From Melanocharis versteri (taxonomy: Eukaryota > Chordata > Aves > Passeriformes > Melanocharitidae): DNA of 64,000 nucleotides. Location: NCBI GenBank assembly GCA_013397845.1, contig VZTG01009144.1, positions 1,040,434-1,104,433 on the forward strand. The letters run 5' to 3'. Positions 12,263 to 24,300 of this stretch are shown one piece after another (the stretch's first letter is position 1; each line of letters opens with the position of its first letter). The position numbers were made by a program, and so were the translations under genes. The notes under the pieces are model-generated. The model made no database searches, had not been told where the DNA came from, and worked only from the letters and a program-made list of their open reading frames with translations.

Positions 12263-15200
12263 ATGACCACGGCAGGGCTTTTGGTGCTCCTCTCCTTCGC
12301 GCTTTGCTGCGTCCCAGGTGAGTGCCTCCCCAGGTGTCTGAGTCCTGGCTGTCTTTAAAAGCATAAGAGAGACTTCAAAGAGAAAAAAAAATCTCCTTCA
12401 GAGGGCTGTGCTGCCTCGGTTGGCATCGTGCATGTTGCAGGAGTGTATTTCAGGACAGTCCTCAGTGGCTCGCTGCTGTAGCTGGTTGTTTGTCATAAAT
12501 ATAAGTAACAGCAAGTGGAGTTCTGTGCTGGCGATTCAGTGCTGTTGCACTTTGTGCACTGATGTTCTCACACCATTACACTGCTTAGGCTTGTACAGTT
12601 ACGGGAAATGGATGAATACTTGAAATAAGGCCATAAGAAGGGGGTCAGATCTCTAGTAACTCGTAAGGAAAATATTGTAATGGCACGAGCAAGTTCTTTG
12701 GAAGACCCTGGCAAATTTCCTGCAATGCTCTTTCTGCTAATGGAACAAGAGATGAAAACAAGCCAGAGTCTGATGTTCTCACTGCATATTCACAACTGAA
12801 ATTACGCAGCCAAAGAAATTTTTTTCACGCTCTTTAAAATGCTTCTTTAAAATGCCTATTTCTGACAACAGATGCTGTATGTATTTGCTTATCCTGTAGG
12901 TGACTATTTGCATTTGTCTGTGTTGATTCAGGTGTATTTTCAGATATGTAACAGCAGTGCTTTAGGGTCAAAGCGGATATGTAAAAAGATAAGGAAGGGA
13001 AAGCTCTTCTGTTTTCAATTAATAAGTCTACCTATCTCAGAAAAAAAAAAGAACAAAGCTATTCAAAAAGGTGTTTCATCACAGCCAGCAATAAGCAATG
13101 TTATTATCCTTATCAACATAGAGAAAAAAATTTATACATAGTGTATTTAGTTCAAAAAACAATCACTGGAAATCATTCAGCTTGGTCCTGTGCACAGGAA
13201 TTTTACATCCATATTTCCAGCTTTAATTGAGGACTTGTCATATTGGCTTTTGTTCATACCTTCTGCCTCTCTTTTCTTTTCCAGATACTGCCTTTGGGAT
13301 TGAGGTAAGTAGAAGATTTCTTTCTGTCACTTTTCTCAAGTGTGTGGCTTGGTAAAGACTTCAACAAAGGAATGGGAAAAACCTCCAGCCTGTAGATGCT
13401 CAGCTGTTTTTCACCTATTGTGACACTTGGGTCATTGTAATCAGATCCTACAGTGCAAAACATTAAATTATACTGCTCTTGGCTCTACATCTACGCTGTA
13501 TGTTAATAATGTTTTAGTGGTAATGATACAAAGTTTTTGGATTAATTGATTCTTCAGCAACTTTAGACTGGTTTAAGCTTTAAGCTGGAAATACATAACT
13601 GGTTCTAAACTGTAGCAATATACTCTGGTACCAGAACCTACCTGAGAACAACCTACTGAAAGACTAAAACACTCTGAGCTGCTCCAGCTTCCACACACTA
13701 GGTCATTAGTCTTGGTCCTCTGAAAAAACCACAATAAGTGTATTAAGAATGAAAAAGTAAAAACAGAAGTGCACTGGAGGGGCCTCAAGAATAGAAGAAC
13801 TAGGGACAATGGAGAGCCTTCATAAAATGATGCCAAGTGAACATGAGAGACCACCGCTGGTTTATCCCATCCATGTGGCTGCACGGTTATAGCTCTTCCC
13901 TCCTCCTCCTCCTCTTCTCCTGCTGTGTGGGGGACATCTCTGCAGGAAGGATTCACCAGTTACCAGATGGACCCACTGCAGAAGTTTGTGCTGTGACAGT
14001 GAGAACTGGTTGTACCTGGTCAGTGTCCCACACGAAATGAGAGCTGTGAATGTCACAGGCCTTCTCACCCTGTTGCTGTGATTCCTCTGGCAGGTGGACT
14101 GCAGTACATACCCCAACACCACGAATGAGGAGGGCAAAGAGGTGCTGGTCTGCAGCGAGGCCGTCAGCCCCATCTGCGGCTCCGACGGAGTCACCTACGG
14201 CAACGAGTGCCTGCTCTGTGCCTACAACGTGTGAGTACAGCGTGGGGACAGCGTGGGGACAGCGTGGGGACCTCAGGCAGCACTGCTCAGAGCTCCTGGC
14301 AGCACCACTGCTCACCAATCAGTGATCTGTCACATGCCACCTTTGTCAATTCTTCAAAATGAGCTTGGCTATCACAGCACAGCGCCCAGGCAGCGCTTTA
14401 GTCACCGTGTCTCTCTTTTGCTCGTGTGATTTATTCAGGTTTTTTCTTCTCCGTCTCAAGGATCAGCCAGGTGACGGCTCTGAGAGCACATCTCATCACA
14501 GCAAAAGGATGGAGATGCTCTGCTCAGAGCTGCCCAAAATGGTCCTAAAGCTTACCAGGGTTTTACATCCCTGCCAGCCACTCAGCTTGTTAGGGAGGGT
14601 GGCACTACCTTCTCAAAAAAATGTGTTAAAAAGCTTGGCTGAGAAAGAGTCAATTGTCCCTTGTATTAATTCTAGCACCTAGAATGCAGCAAGACATCTT
14701 TGCTGAACTTCCTAACCTTTGTCTTTCCCTCTGCAGAGAATATGGAACCAATGTCAGCAAAGACTACGATGGAGAATGCAAGGAAGTTGCCCCTGTAAGT
14801 TAAACCAAGGGCAAAACAGGGGGTGTGTCCTGCTTCTGGGCGGCCAAAGGCGCTTATCTAAATAATTCAAACCCTGAACAAGAGCACAGATGAGCTGTCA
14901 GAATCCTGCACTGGTCATCTCCAAGTGAGCTGCCGTCATGGTGACCCAGAGAAAAGCTTTTCTCCCGCTGTGGTGGTGTCCTGCGTGGCCAGGCAGACAC
15001 GCTCACCACATCTGCTCGTGTGCTGTGAGCGAGGCCTTCACCAGGGCTTTGTTTGTTCCCTCTCCAGGTGGATTGCAGCAGGTACCCCAACACAACCAGC
15101 GAGGAGGGCAAAGTGGTGCTGCTGTGCAACAAAGACCTCAACCCCGTCTGCGGCACCGACTGGGTCACCTACGACAACGAGTGCCTGCTCTGTGCCCGGA

Positions 15201-17469
15201 ACCTGTGAGTACTGAGCACGGGGACCAGGGGTTGGAACTCCTGGAACTGCTCTTCTGGAGAGCAGGACTTCTACCGAGGCCTCTTCTGTGAGGTGCTTGG
15301 ACTTTGACCCTCCTCTTTTCTTCCTGGCTTAAACCTTGTTTTCCTCTGTGATTAGAAGGCAAGCCGTGCCTTTGATCTAGATAGAGAAGCAGAGGGCTGG
15401 GTGGGGATCTCACACAGGGCAGGATGCTCCTCTTGACTAAGTTAGAGGGGTCTGTGTGGCAGGTGCTGCCTTGCAGAGGACAACAACTAACCCAAGGGGC
15501 ACTGACATTGTCACACAGCCTGTTTCCTCATGCACCCTGACCCCTGTCCCTCACATCTTGCTAAAAACCAGCACTCTGGCAGGCAGTGACACCACCTGAG
15601 CTGGGCCCTGGAGCCACGTGGACACAACCTTAGCTGGATGTCTCCTGTATCCCACACGCTGTGCCTGAGGCTGCTCAGCATTCCTGGGTGACGGGGTTCA
15701 GCAGAGCAGGTTGCTTGCACAGCTCCCTAACGCAGGTCTCTTCCCTTCCCAGAGAGGCTGGAGCCAGTGTTGGCAAGAAGACTGACGGTGAATGCAAGAA
15801 GGAAATTGTTGCAGTAAGTGAATTGGGTGATCAGGGGCCTGGGTTTTGGTCCTGCTGCTGTCAGGGGAAGCACTGCCAGTGTCTGCAGCAGCCCCCAGAC
15901 CAGCAGTGTCCTGCAGAAGTGAAACAGCTGCTGTGCTGCCGAACGGGAGAGGTTTTGCTTTCTCTACATGTAATAAATGTTATTTGTGTGAATGCCAGGA
16001 AAGAAGCAGGTGACTGCTCAGGATGGGATCAGTAAAGGAGCAGTAGAAATAATCCATCAGGGAAGAACTATGAATAAGAGCAGAGAATGGCTTTTGGGGT
16101 CAGACCAATGGTCCATCAAGCCCGTGGTGACTTGGTGCAGAGGCTGCTGTTGGCAGGGGCTGTGAGCATTGCGGAGGAGAGAGTGAGAGCAGAGAATGTA
16201 GAGAAGAGTGACTTCTACCCTTCCAAACTCCCACTGTTTCCAGGTGGAGGACCTCAGCTAGGTGTGATTTCTGTGTAGTCAGTAAGCCCTGATAGATTTC
16301 TCCTCTGTGAAATCCCTCAGCCTCTTCCTGCACCCCGACACGTTTTTCACCCTACAATGCTCCTCAGCAAGTGTAGCACCCATTGCTCCAGGAAACAGAA
16401 TCCCACTCTTGCAGGATCTAGTTACGTGCTGATCTTCCAATTTTAAGACTCCAGGAGGGATACTGGACCTTTATAGAGGGTCAGCACTACATTTTTCCAG
16501 ACACCAGTGTTTTTCCATTTAATTTCCTGGCCAGCTTGGGAACACAGAGCACGGCACCTTCACCGAGTGAACTGCTGCTGCTTGGAAATGCCGTGACCAG
16601 GTTATGATAGACATCTCTTCAAACAGGAAATTATGATCTATTTTTATATTATTAAATTCTCCTGGCATAGGAGAAACTGACACCTCAGTTTATATCAGAT
16701 GTGCAAGGAAGTTAATTACTTTCAGTAAGATTGGTATCATTAGCACTGCAGCTCTAGCTCAGGGTTCAAGCCCTTGTGCTACTGACTCCTTCACATCCAA
16801 CTCTTTTATTTTTATTTACTTTTTGCAGGTTGACTGCAGTGACTACCCCAAACCTGTCTGCACTCTCGAGTACATGCCTCTCTGTGGCTCTGACAACGCA
16901 ACATACAGCAATAAGTGTAACTTCTGCAACGCAGTCGTGTACGTACAAATATGAGTGACATTTGTGTTATCAGTTGCCTCCTGTGGGCACAAGTTTGCAC
17001 AGTTGCTGCTCTTTTGTTTGCTGGGTACTGTTGATTAGGGATTTGGGGCAGGAGGGAATGCCAGCCACCGTGTCAAGCATTCATTCATTTTTTTCATTAG
17101 AGCATTAAAAGAGCTATGGGTTCTTTGTTAGTGTGAGTGGTTTGATGACCATTTAACCTTAATGGAATTTTTCTTGCATGTTGCAAAGGAAATGACTTTT
17201 GAAATTCCGCTATGGTTTCCCCATAGATATTTTCAGTCTTAAGAACGGGTTAAATTGTTTCACTCATCTCTTAATAATCAAATAGCAAATTGGATTATGA
17301 GTCTGCAAGCTCCTTGGCTCTGGGGCAGGATCCCATCTGACACCATCTCTAGGAGCCATCAAAAAGACATTATAGCAGGCAGGACTCTGTGTTTAATTCA
17401 TTCTTTCCTCTCCTTGCTTTCAGGGACAGCAATGGGACTATCACTTTAAGCCATTTTGGAAAATGCTGA
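12263..17469 (+). CDS. OVM: Ovomucoid, three-domain secreted Kazal inhibitor
   Basis: Eight coding exons: 12263-12317, 13285-13304, 14094-14230, 14737-14794, 15068-15204, 15753-15813, 16829-16938, 17424-17469; all junctions are GT-AG and in frame. The product is 207 aa; chicken's is 210. Residues 1 to about 23 are a signal peptide. Kazal domains span about 26-90, 91-156 and 157-207, each with six cysteines. Domain 3 (VDCSDYPKPVC, NKCNFCNAVV, SHFGKC) is the classic ovomucoid third domain. By alignment the P1 residues are Glu47, Lys112 and Leu169, so domain 2 should bind trypsin and domain 3 elastase- or chymotrypsin-like enzymes; Glu in domain 1 is unusual. Five Asn sequons (33, 76, 98, 179, 196) predict heavy glycosylation. 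Trp122 replaces the usual Gly in domain 2. Ovomucoid is a major egg-white protein made under steroid control in oviduct; avian databases may name this gene SPINK7. Introns hold no other gene. Confidence 0.96.
16083..16200. mobile_element. Possible old CR1-type fragment in ovomucoid intron 6
   Basis: The phrase GGGGTCAGACCAATGGTCCA, followed by TCAAGCCCG, is a recurring motif in old sauropsid CR1-type repeats. Boundaries and orientation cannot be set by eye. Confidence 0.4.
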
Positions 17470-17585
17470 GTATCAGTGCCGAGAGAATTCACCACAGGAT
17501 CCCCAGTGGCAAATCCCAGCTAAAGATCTCACCTCAGTTCATCTCACCCTCTGGGGAACTCAGCTCACTCCTGATTTTCTTCCTC

Positions 17586-17591
17586 AATAAA
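17586..17591 (+). promoter_or_regulatory. Ovomucoid poly(A) signal
   Basis: AATAAA lies 117 nt after the TGA stop and is followed by a T-rich stretch. The flanking bases resemble those at the poly(A) site at 158-163. Confidence 0.85.
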
Positions 17592-19231
17592 CTAAATCAG
17601 CAACATTTCCCTGTCTTCTTTCATGTGTTGTCTCACAAAACATTTTCTTGATTTGTTGAATGATGATGCCAGGCAGAATAGGTTACGTGCTCAAAGCTCT
17701 GGGATAGAACAAGAACAACATCTTGCTCCCCTCCCTCTCATAAAAGGCAGAAAATGAAATACAGATGCCCAAACCCCAGAGCTGTGTGTCCTTGCCCATG
17801 AATGACAGTGCCCCTGCATTGGTGCTCAGACCTTTCAGACGTTTGGCGTTGTAAAGGGCAGAGGTGGTGATGCAGGAGGGTCTCTCCTAAGGAATTCCTG
17901 GTGCATTTTCCTTGTCAGCAAAACCCGGTCACACCTTGGTGTCAGCACCCAGAGCTGATCCCTGGCTCTGTCCTCACCTGAAGTGTTGCTCTCTCAAGGG
18001 CACTCTTCTGGCAAAGCCCATATTTTTCAGACACGTGCATTGGCCCTGTCTATTTGTCTAAGTCCTCCAACTGACTTATTACCAAGTTTTTCTCATCTTG
18101 GAGTCGTCCTTTAACACCCTTCAAGTGTTTTAAGATAAATGCCTTCCTAGGTGTGGTGCCTACTCCTGCCTACTTGTCTTCTCTCAGTTTTCAATTACAC
18201 AATGCTGTTTGCCAGCCCAAGGAGAATTTCAGCAGAGTTTCAAAATCCAAGGACAAAGTATCCTTCTGATTCTTGAGAGTGTGACCTGTCATTGGTGTAT
18301 TGTGCATGAAATTTATTTTGCTTTTGTCTTCTGTTTGAGTACCCAATTGTTTTTTTTTTTTTTCCGATCCACACAAGAGAAGCATAAATAAATTGGGCCT
18401 ATCCCTTCTAAAATGTAATAACTCCCACATGCATTTCTTCTGGGAATCAAAGGGAGAGGGGAGCTTGTTCTCCTTGATGGAGGTTGTCCCAAAAAGCAAT
18501 GCTTTGGTGGTAAAACAAAGAATTTATGTAGAGATGGGCAGATGGATGAAGCAGTGATTTCCAGATCGGGTTCAACTTTTCTGGGATCCACGCTAGGATC
18601 TCAAATCATTCTGTCATCATCATACTAAAAGTCTATTACTGCAAAGTTAATGGCTTTTAGGGGAAATAACAATTGTAAATTTTTTTTGCATAATCCCATA
18701 AAAGTTTCTCCATCCCTTGTCATTTCCAAGGACTCCTTTCAGTGTCTGGGACGCCCTCTTGCTTGCCTTCCAGGGTCACTGTCTTCCTGCTTTCACTATA
18801 ACTTAGTGATGTTTTACTTGGGTGAAGCATGAAACTGAAAGGAGAGCCTTTCTGCTACAGAAGCATTTCATTCAATGTTTTTCTCGTGGAAAAGCACTGC
18901 ACAAAAATAGGCACTGATAGGTGCGCACAGAGGAAATCTGACGGCAGTTTGTACAGCCGCTCATTCGCCTGCAGGAATTTTCTGTGGTCCTTCAGAAGGA
19001 AACTGCCACATATTTCACTTAAAATAACGACGCGGAGGGTGTACCTCACACATGTAAACTTCTCGTGACTCCCGTTGATGAAGAAACATCCTTCTTGGCT
19101 TACAGCACGGCTTACCTCCGTTGAGATTGCCGCTGAGACAAAAAGCTGGAAATGTTGCTTCAGGATAAGGGCGGATAAGGCAAATATGAACATGCCCAAA
19201 CACACACACCCCCCCAGTGGTGCAGGCGTAC
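17592..19231. other. Intergenic region, ovomucoid to single-domain Kazal gene
   Basis: No gene or clear repeat was seen in these 1.6 kb apart from a long T run near 18349-18364 and a CA/C-rich run near 19200-19216. The second run lies just before the next TATA box. Confidence 0.55.
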
Positions 19232-19237
19232 ATATAA
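19232..19237 (+). promoter_or_regulatory. TATA box of the single-domain Kazal gene
   Basis: ATATAA within CATATAAGGG lies 91 nt before the ATG at 19323, about the same spacing as in ovomucoid. Confidence 0.7.
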
Positions 19238-19322
19238 GGGTGGCTGCCACCTGAGCACAGCATCCAGGTTGTGTTTCCTGAGAAAAAGGCAAGCTCTGCT
19301 CCTCACAGCTCATCCAGCCACC

Positions 19323-21259
19323 ATGAAGACCACGGGGGTGTTGCTGCTTCTCTCTCTGGCCCTTTTCTGCATCTCAGGTGAGTGGCTCCACTGCCTCCTG
19401 CTCTGCCTCGGAGTAAGCGCTGGCTGCCTTCAGAACCACAAAAAAACATCCTCAGACTGGAAAGAGCTTCATTCTGCAAGGACTTATTTACTCCTAGAAA
19501 GATAGTGTTGAAAAGACTTGACATCAGAGACTATCACTTATGGGGTAATATTTTAGCAACAGAACTGAGTGGGTAAGAACAACTGTGGGAACAGCTCTAC
19601 TCTCAGTGCTAGTTTATGCATAATGAAAGAAGTGACATGTACGTGGTGCAACCCGGAGACTCAGACAACCAGTACTTAACCTCTGAAATGTTGCAGAAAC
19701 ACAAATAATTTTACTGAATGAAAGCGAACGTTTCTTGTAGTCATCCTGAACCGAGGTGCAGTTTGAGAGCCTGAACTGCTGTAGAAGCTTTGTAAATTCA
19801 CTTCTCACTAAATATTCTTCTTATTTAAGGATAATAGTGGCAATGCATGTAAGATGCTGCCTCTGTGTACTTGTCAGCTTTATGTCCCTCTTTACCTCAA
19901 TAATTCACTTTGCTTTGAGTCTATGTCCTGCTCCATCCTTTGAACCATGGAAAATGCCTTTCTCTTCTTTCATTTTACACACCTTTTTCCAGTTTGGCTG
20001 TAACCCTCATTAAAAAGAAATACTACAGAATCAACATACAGCATGGAACAACTTTTGCCTGAAATTCCTTTTGTCTAAGAATAATTTGCTAACACACAGG
20101 GAGTCGGAAGTTATGTATTCAGGTCGTGCATTCGCAGATTTTAACAGAACCCATGAATTGCATTTGTAACATATTTCCTTTTTTCTTCTTTTTTTTTCAG
20201 TTCCAGCTACTGGTGCGCTGCAGGTAAGGGACAGGTTTTTCTATTCTCCATACTTCCTTTCGTTGAAGCAGTTTCTGTGTAAATCTTTACTAATCACATT
20301 GTGATCGAGCCTTTCAAAATCCTGAGACACCCAGCTGCCTGAGCAATATTTGCCACAGATATTATCAGGTGAAGCTGCCATTTTCATCTGGTGATAGTTT
20401 CAACAAGTAGGGCAGTATTCAGTTCATGTCCAAGTTGTTGTCAGAGTTACTGCAGCATCATTTACAGTGGTTGCACAGGCTCTGCTTGGCTGGAGGCAAC
20501 TTTCCACTGAATCCTGCCCTGTCCCTGGGCTTTTCCTCAGCATCTGCTCCTGGGCAGTGAGGGGGCAGCTCAAGGGCTATGTGGGGCCTTCTAATATCAC
20601 CTTTCTCACCTAGCTTTGGTTGAGAGCTCTTTTTTTTTTTAATTTTTGTGATACAGGGTGCATCCACCTACTGCAGGAACCAGAGGACTTTCAGGGACAT
20701 GTGTACCATGGAGTATCTCCCCCACTGTGGGTCTGATGGTGTCACATACACCAACAAATGCACGTTCTGCAATGCATTCCTGTACGTATGGAATAAATCT
20801 CTTCACCTACTAAATGGTGAATTAACTTAGCTTAAACTGGCTGATCAGTCCTGGAGACTGGTTGGAGGAGTAAAGTTCTTTTATTTTGTTTATTTGTTCT
20901 CTCACCAGAAAGGGTAATCTTTTTTTTTATTGGGAGAGTTTGCTGGGAGCTCCTTTCTTTCAGATATGAAGAGAGAACATAATGTTCTCCATTTGCCTCT
21001 TAAGTGATTTGCAAAATAGCTTCCTCCCAGCAAAGTCTGTTTCCTACAGACTATTTGGTCTTTTAAATTAAGAATTTTTCTTGTCTTTGTATGTCAATAA
21101 TAAAAGGAAATATGTGGAATAGAGTTCAGAAGTTCCTCTGTGGCGTAGAGGGGCAGACCAACAGTAAAAGCCCAGATGTTCTGTCTCTGAGGTACTGATT
21201 TCTTTCTCTGCAGGAGAAGCCGTGGAGATCTTCGCTTGAGGTCTCTTAACTCATGTTAA
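19323..21259 (+). CDS. Single-domain secreted Kazal inhibitor, like the ovoinhibitor last domain
   Basis: Four coding exons: 19323-19377, 20201-20223, 20657-20781 and 21214-21259, all with GT-AG junctions, giving 82 aa. Residues 1-18 (MKTTGVLLLLSLALFCIS) plus a few codons of the micro-exon form a signal peptide. The single Kazal domain spans about 27-82 with cysteines at 32, 42, 50, 61, 64 and 82. The reactive loop CTMEYLPHCGSDGVTY puts Met44 at P1, which suggests elastase-, chymotrypsin- or subtilisin-like targets rather than trypsin. The phrase CTMEY.PHCGSDGVTY is also the core of the last domain of chicken ovoinhibitor, so I infer this gene came from that domain, or the reverse. Its C-terminal strand LRLRSLNSC is rich in Arg. 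It lies 1.9 kb downstream of ovomucoid on the same strand. The exact orthologue name is unknown to me. Confidence 0.9.
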
Positions 21260-21380
21260 GTTCTCGGCAGGATTCAGCTGAGAAAGAGCATCCCCCCAGC
21301 AATGTTCCCCACGGCAGATGACTTCCTAAACCCTTGGCCTGACCCATAAAAACTTCTGATAAATCCCGAAACCTCCGCTT

Positions 21381-21386
21381 AATAAA
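21381..21386 (+). promoter_or_regulatory. Poly(A) signal of the single-domain Kazal gene
   Basis: AATAAA occurs within AATAAAAAAG, 122 nt after the stop codon at 21257-21259. Confidence 0.8.
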
Positions 21387-24300
21387 AAAGAAAACACCCA
21401 GCATTTATGTCTCGCTTTAGTCTTGTTCTGGTTTTACCCAACATGTTGCATGATTGTATCACTGCAACAATCTTGGGGTGTGGGAATTAATGGGCAAATT
21501 GCAGGGGGAGGGAGAACAGTGCTCTGATCTACAAAAATATCAACCCCAACCACAAAGGCAACGGGCAGCTTTTGCGGGCATCTGCCTTCATGCGGCTTTT
21601 TCAAAAGAAAGCCAGGGCTGGAGATGCATCCTGGTGCTCCTGTCCATTCACTGCTCTGAAGTACCTCAGACAGACACTCTCTGCCTGGGTGAGAGGAGCT
21701 GCCTCCCTCCCCAGCTGCTGCTGTCCAACACCTGCAGCCTCACCGAGCCTTGCTCTTTGTAGCCTGGCAGCACGAAGAGTCCCTGGGCAAACTTCAACAT
21801 AATTAGAGACAGTCCTGAGATTGTTGTAACTGGGGTGTTCTGGCGCTGTTCTGCCACATGGAAGGGGTCTTGCTGGCTGCATGAGCTGCTCATCCCTGTT
21901 TCAGTTTCCGGAGTTATCCCCAATTTCTTACACCTACGGGAGAATATGTGGAGAAAGTCACATTCCAAGCTGCCTCCGCCTCACAAGCAGCATTGAAAAC
22001 CCACCTCCAGGTGAGAGAAGGCCGTCTGCAGTCTGCTTTGCTCCCCAAAGCAATGCCACAGGATGTTTTCTCCGGGCAGGCAGACCCCTGTCTGCCCACA
22101 CTGGTTCATTGCTGAGGGGCATTGCAGAAAACCAGTGGGCAGCCAGTGCCAACAGACCTGATGTCCAGGGGATGCTGGCAATCACTGCCACAGCCCGTTT
22201 GGGCACCTCACCCATCACTTAGCTGCTGGTTGGAGGTAATTACGACGACTGTCGCTTGTAGAGGATCCTTTGAGATTCTCCGGCCTCTGGAAACCTCGGC
22301 TGATGAAAGGAAGGGCTCAGAGTCATAGTGTTAATTTATTATTCATTAACAGCGAGGCGCTGCCAGTGCCGCGTGCTGTAGAGGCAGCAGTCTCACAGTC
22401 AAATAGTTAATGATCTTAAGTGACAATGTGTCACTTCCCAGAGACTGGAGAGAGCAGCTCTCTAAAAGGAGACAATTTATTTCCAAAAGACATGACTCCC
22501 TGCAACCATTTAGTGCCAAGTCCCTTCCCGGGGCTGCGATGTCCCTCCTGTGAGAGGGAGGTCTGTGTGCGGGAAGGCTTTTCAGTGCCAGATGCGATTT
22601 CTGGGGATCAGGATAAATTGAGGCTCTGGGAGGAAGTGCTGGGGGTGTGGGGCACATTCAGTCTCCTTCTCCCACTCTGCTGAGCGTGGGAGACGGGATA
22701 AGAGAGCACCAGCTCCAGCAGTTATTTTTTTTCCTGGGCAGCAGCAGAGAGGATGAGGATGGCCCTCAGGAGCCACGACGCTCTGGAGACAAGCAGAGCT
22801 CCCCATCGTGCTGGAGATCCCCGGGACCCTCAGAGAGCCTCTCGCAGGGGCTAAACATGTCTGCTAAACAGGAAAATCCAGCAGGCAATTAAGGAGAAAC
22901 CGTGAGTAGAAATGATAAATCCTCCGTGGTGCAGAGTGAGCAGGATTGCTCAGGAGTGACCAAGGGCAGAGCAGGACCCCAGCGGAACCCCCGGCCTCCC
23001 GCCCCAGCAGCTCATCCTGGATTCTCCTTAGGATGGAGAGGAAGAGAGTTCTCCTTTATGAGCACCTCGTTGGAAATAATTTTTTTATTGCTTCTCAATA
23101 AAATCCTGCCACAACAGCACAAATCCTCTCACCATTACTAATCTAACTCTCCCTCCAGGAAATTCGAGGCAGGAAACGTTGTCTGCCTGCCAAGGTATTT
23201 TATGGTACAATTCTTTAAGCAGTACCTCAGCACTTTATGTCATTATCTGATGTTTTGGATTTAGGAAATGCCATTCAATTACCCCACAACCTGATTAACA
23301 CATTGCATGTACTTATTTTGTTCTGCTTTATTTTATGCCGTTCCTTCTATTTTTGTGCATTGTCCTACTTGTTGCTGGCCAAAATTTACCTCAGGCCAGT
23401 CTAGACCTTTCTGTTAATGCAGTTTCTCTCTCAGGCTTCGTTCAGGAGAAATGGTTTGTTACTGCATTCTTTCTTGATGTGGAGAAAAATAAAATTATAT
23501 TTGAAAAGTGAATTAATTGCAGGTGTTTTTGGGGGCTGGCCGTGTCGGAGCTGTTGCAGCGAGGCAGAGCTGAGATTTTCTGAGGGATTGGGATCCTCAG
23601 CTTTATGCTGTCAGCACGCAGCTCCCAGACAGTCAAATTATTCCAGACACCCTCGCCTGTGATATCATCTATGCTTAAAAGACTGGAGATATTCAGGCAG
23701 CAATCAGATAGCCGAACTACAAGGAAGAATAATAGGTGAGCGCGGCTGCGAGCAGGGGCTTTGGCGGCTGTAAATTGAATTCGTGTTCTCATAGAAGATC
23801 CAGCTCTGCCCCCGTGTGCAGAGGTCCGGGAACAGCAGCTCGGCTGGGAGCTCCTGCGGTTGTTCCACATCCCAAATGAGCCGCAGAGAAACGGGGTTTG
23901 CGTCGGTCCCTCCTCCCGCGGGGGCTGGAGCGAGGATCCCCTTTGTTCTCGGTGACCCCGTGACGGCAGCAGACCGGAGCGAGGACAATGACACCGCTGC
24001 TGGCACGACAACACACCTTGCACGCACACATCCACCTTCTTATTTAATAATAATAGTAAAAAAAACCCCCCTATTGTTGCTCTTTGTAGCCAGATGAAGC
24101 CTATGGCAAGTTTTAAACCAAAGCAGGGAGCATCAGTGAAGAATTTTTTAGGTCGTGGTAGGCTATGGTTTTGAGGTCGGGAGTCTCAAGACCGGAGGAA
24201 AAGCTTCCCAGGAAATTATCACTGCTATGGGAAGAAACACTGCTGGATTAGAAACTGGGTAGAATTTCCATAGTTATTGGAAATTTACCTCAATACAAGA

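Noticed and set aside
21901..21990. Possible Kazal trace reading SYTYGRICGE
   Set aside because: Only the TYG..C part fits; the Cys-Gly-x-Asp-Gly block before it and the second cysteine spacing are absent, so chance is more likely.
23442..24035. Minus-strand open frame of about 197 codons
   Set aside because: No recognisable motif; it lies in a GC-rich patch where several overlapping frames stay open by chance.
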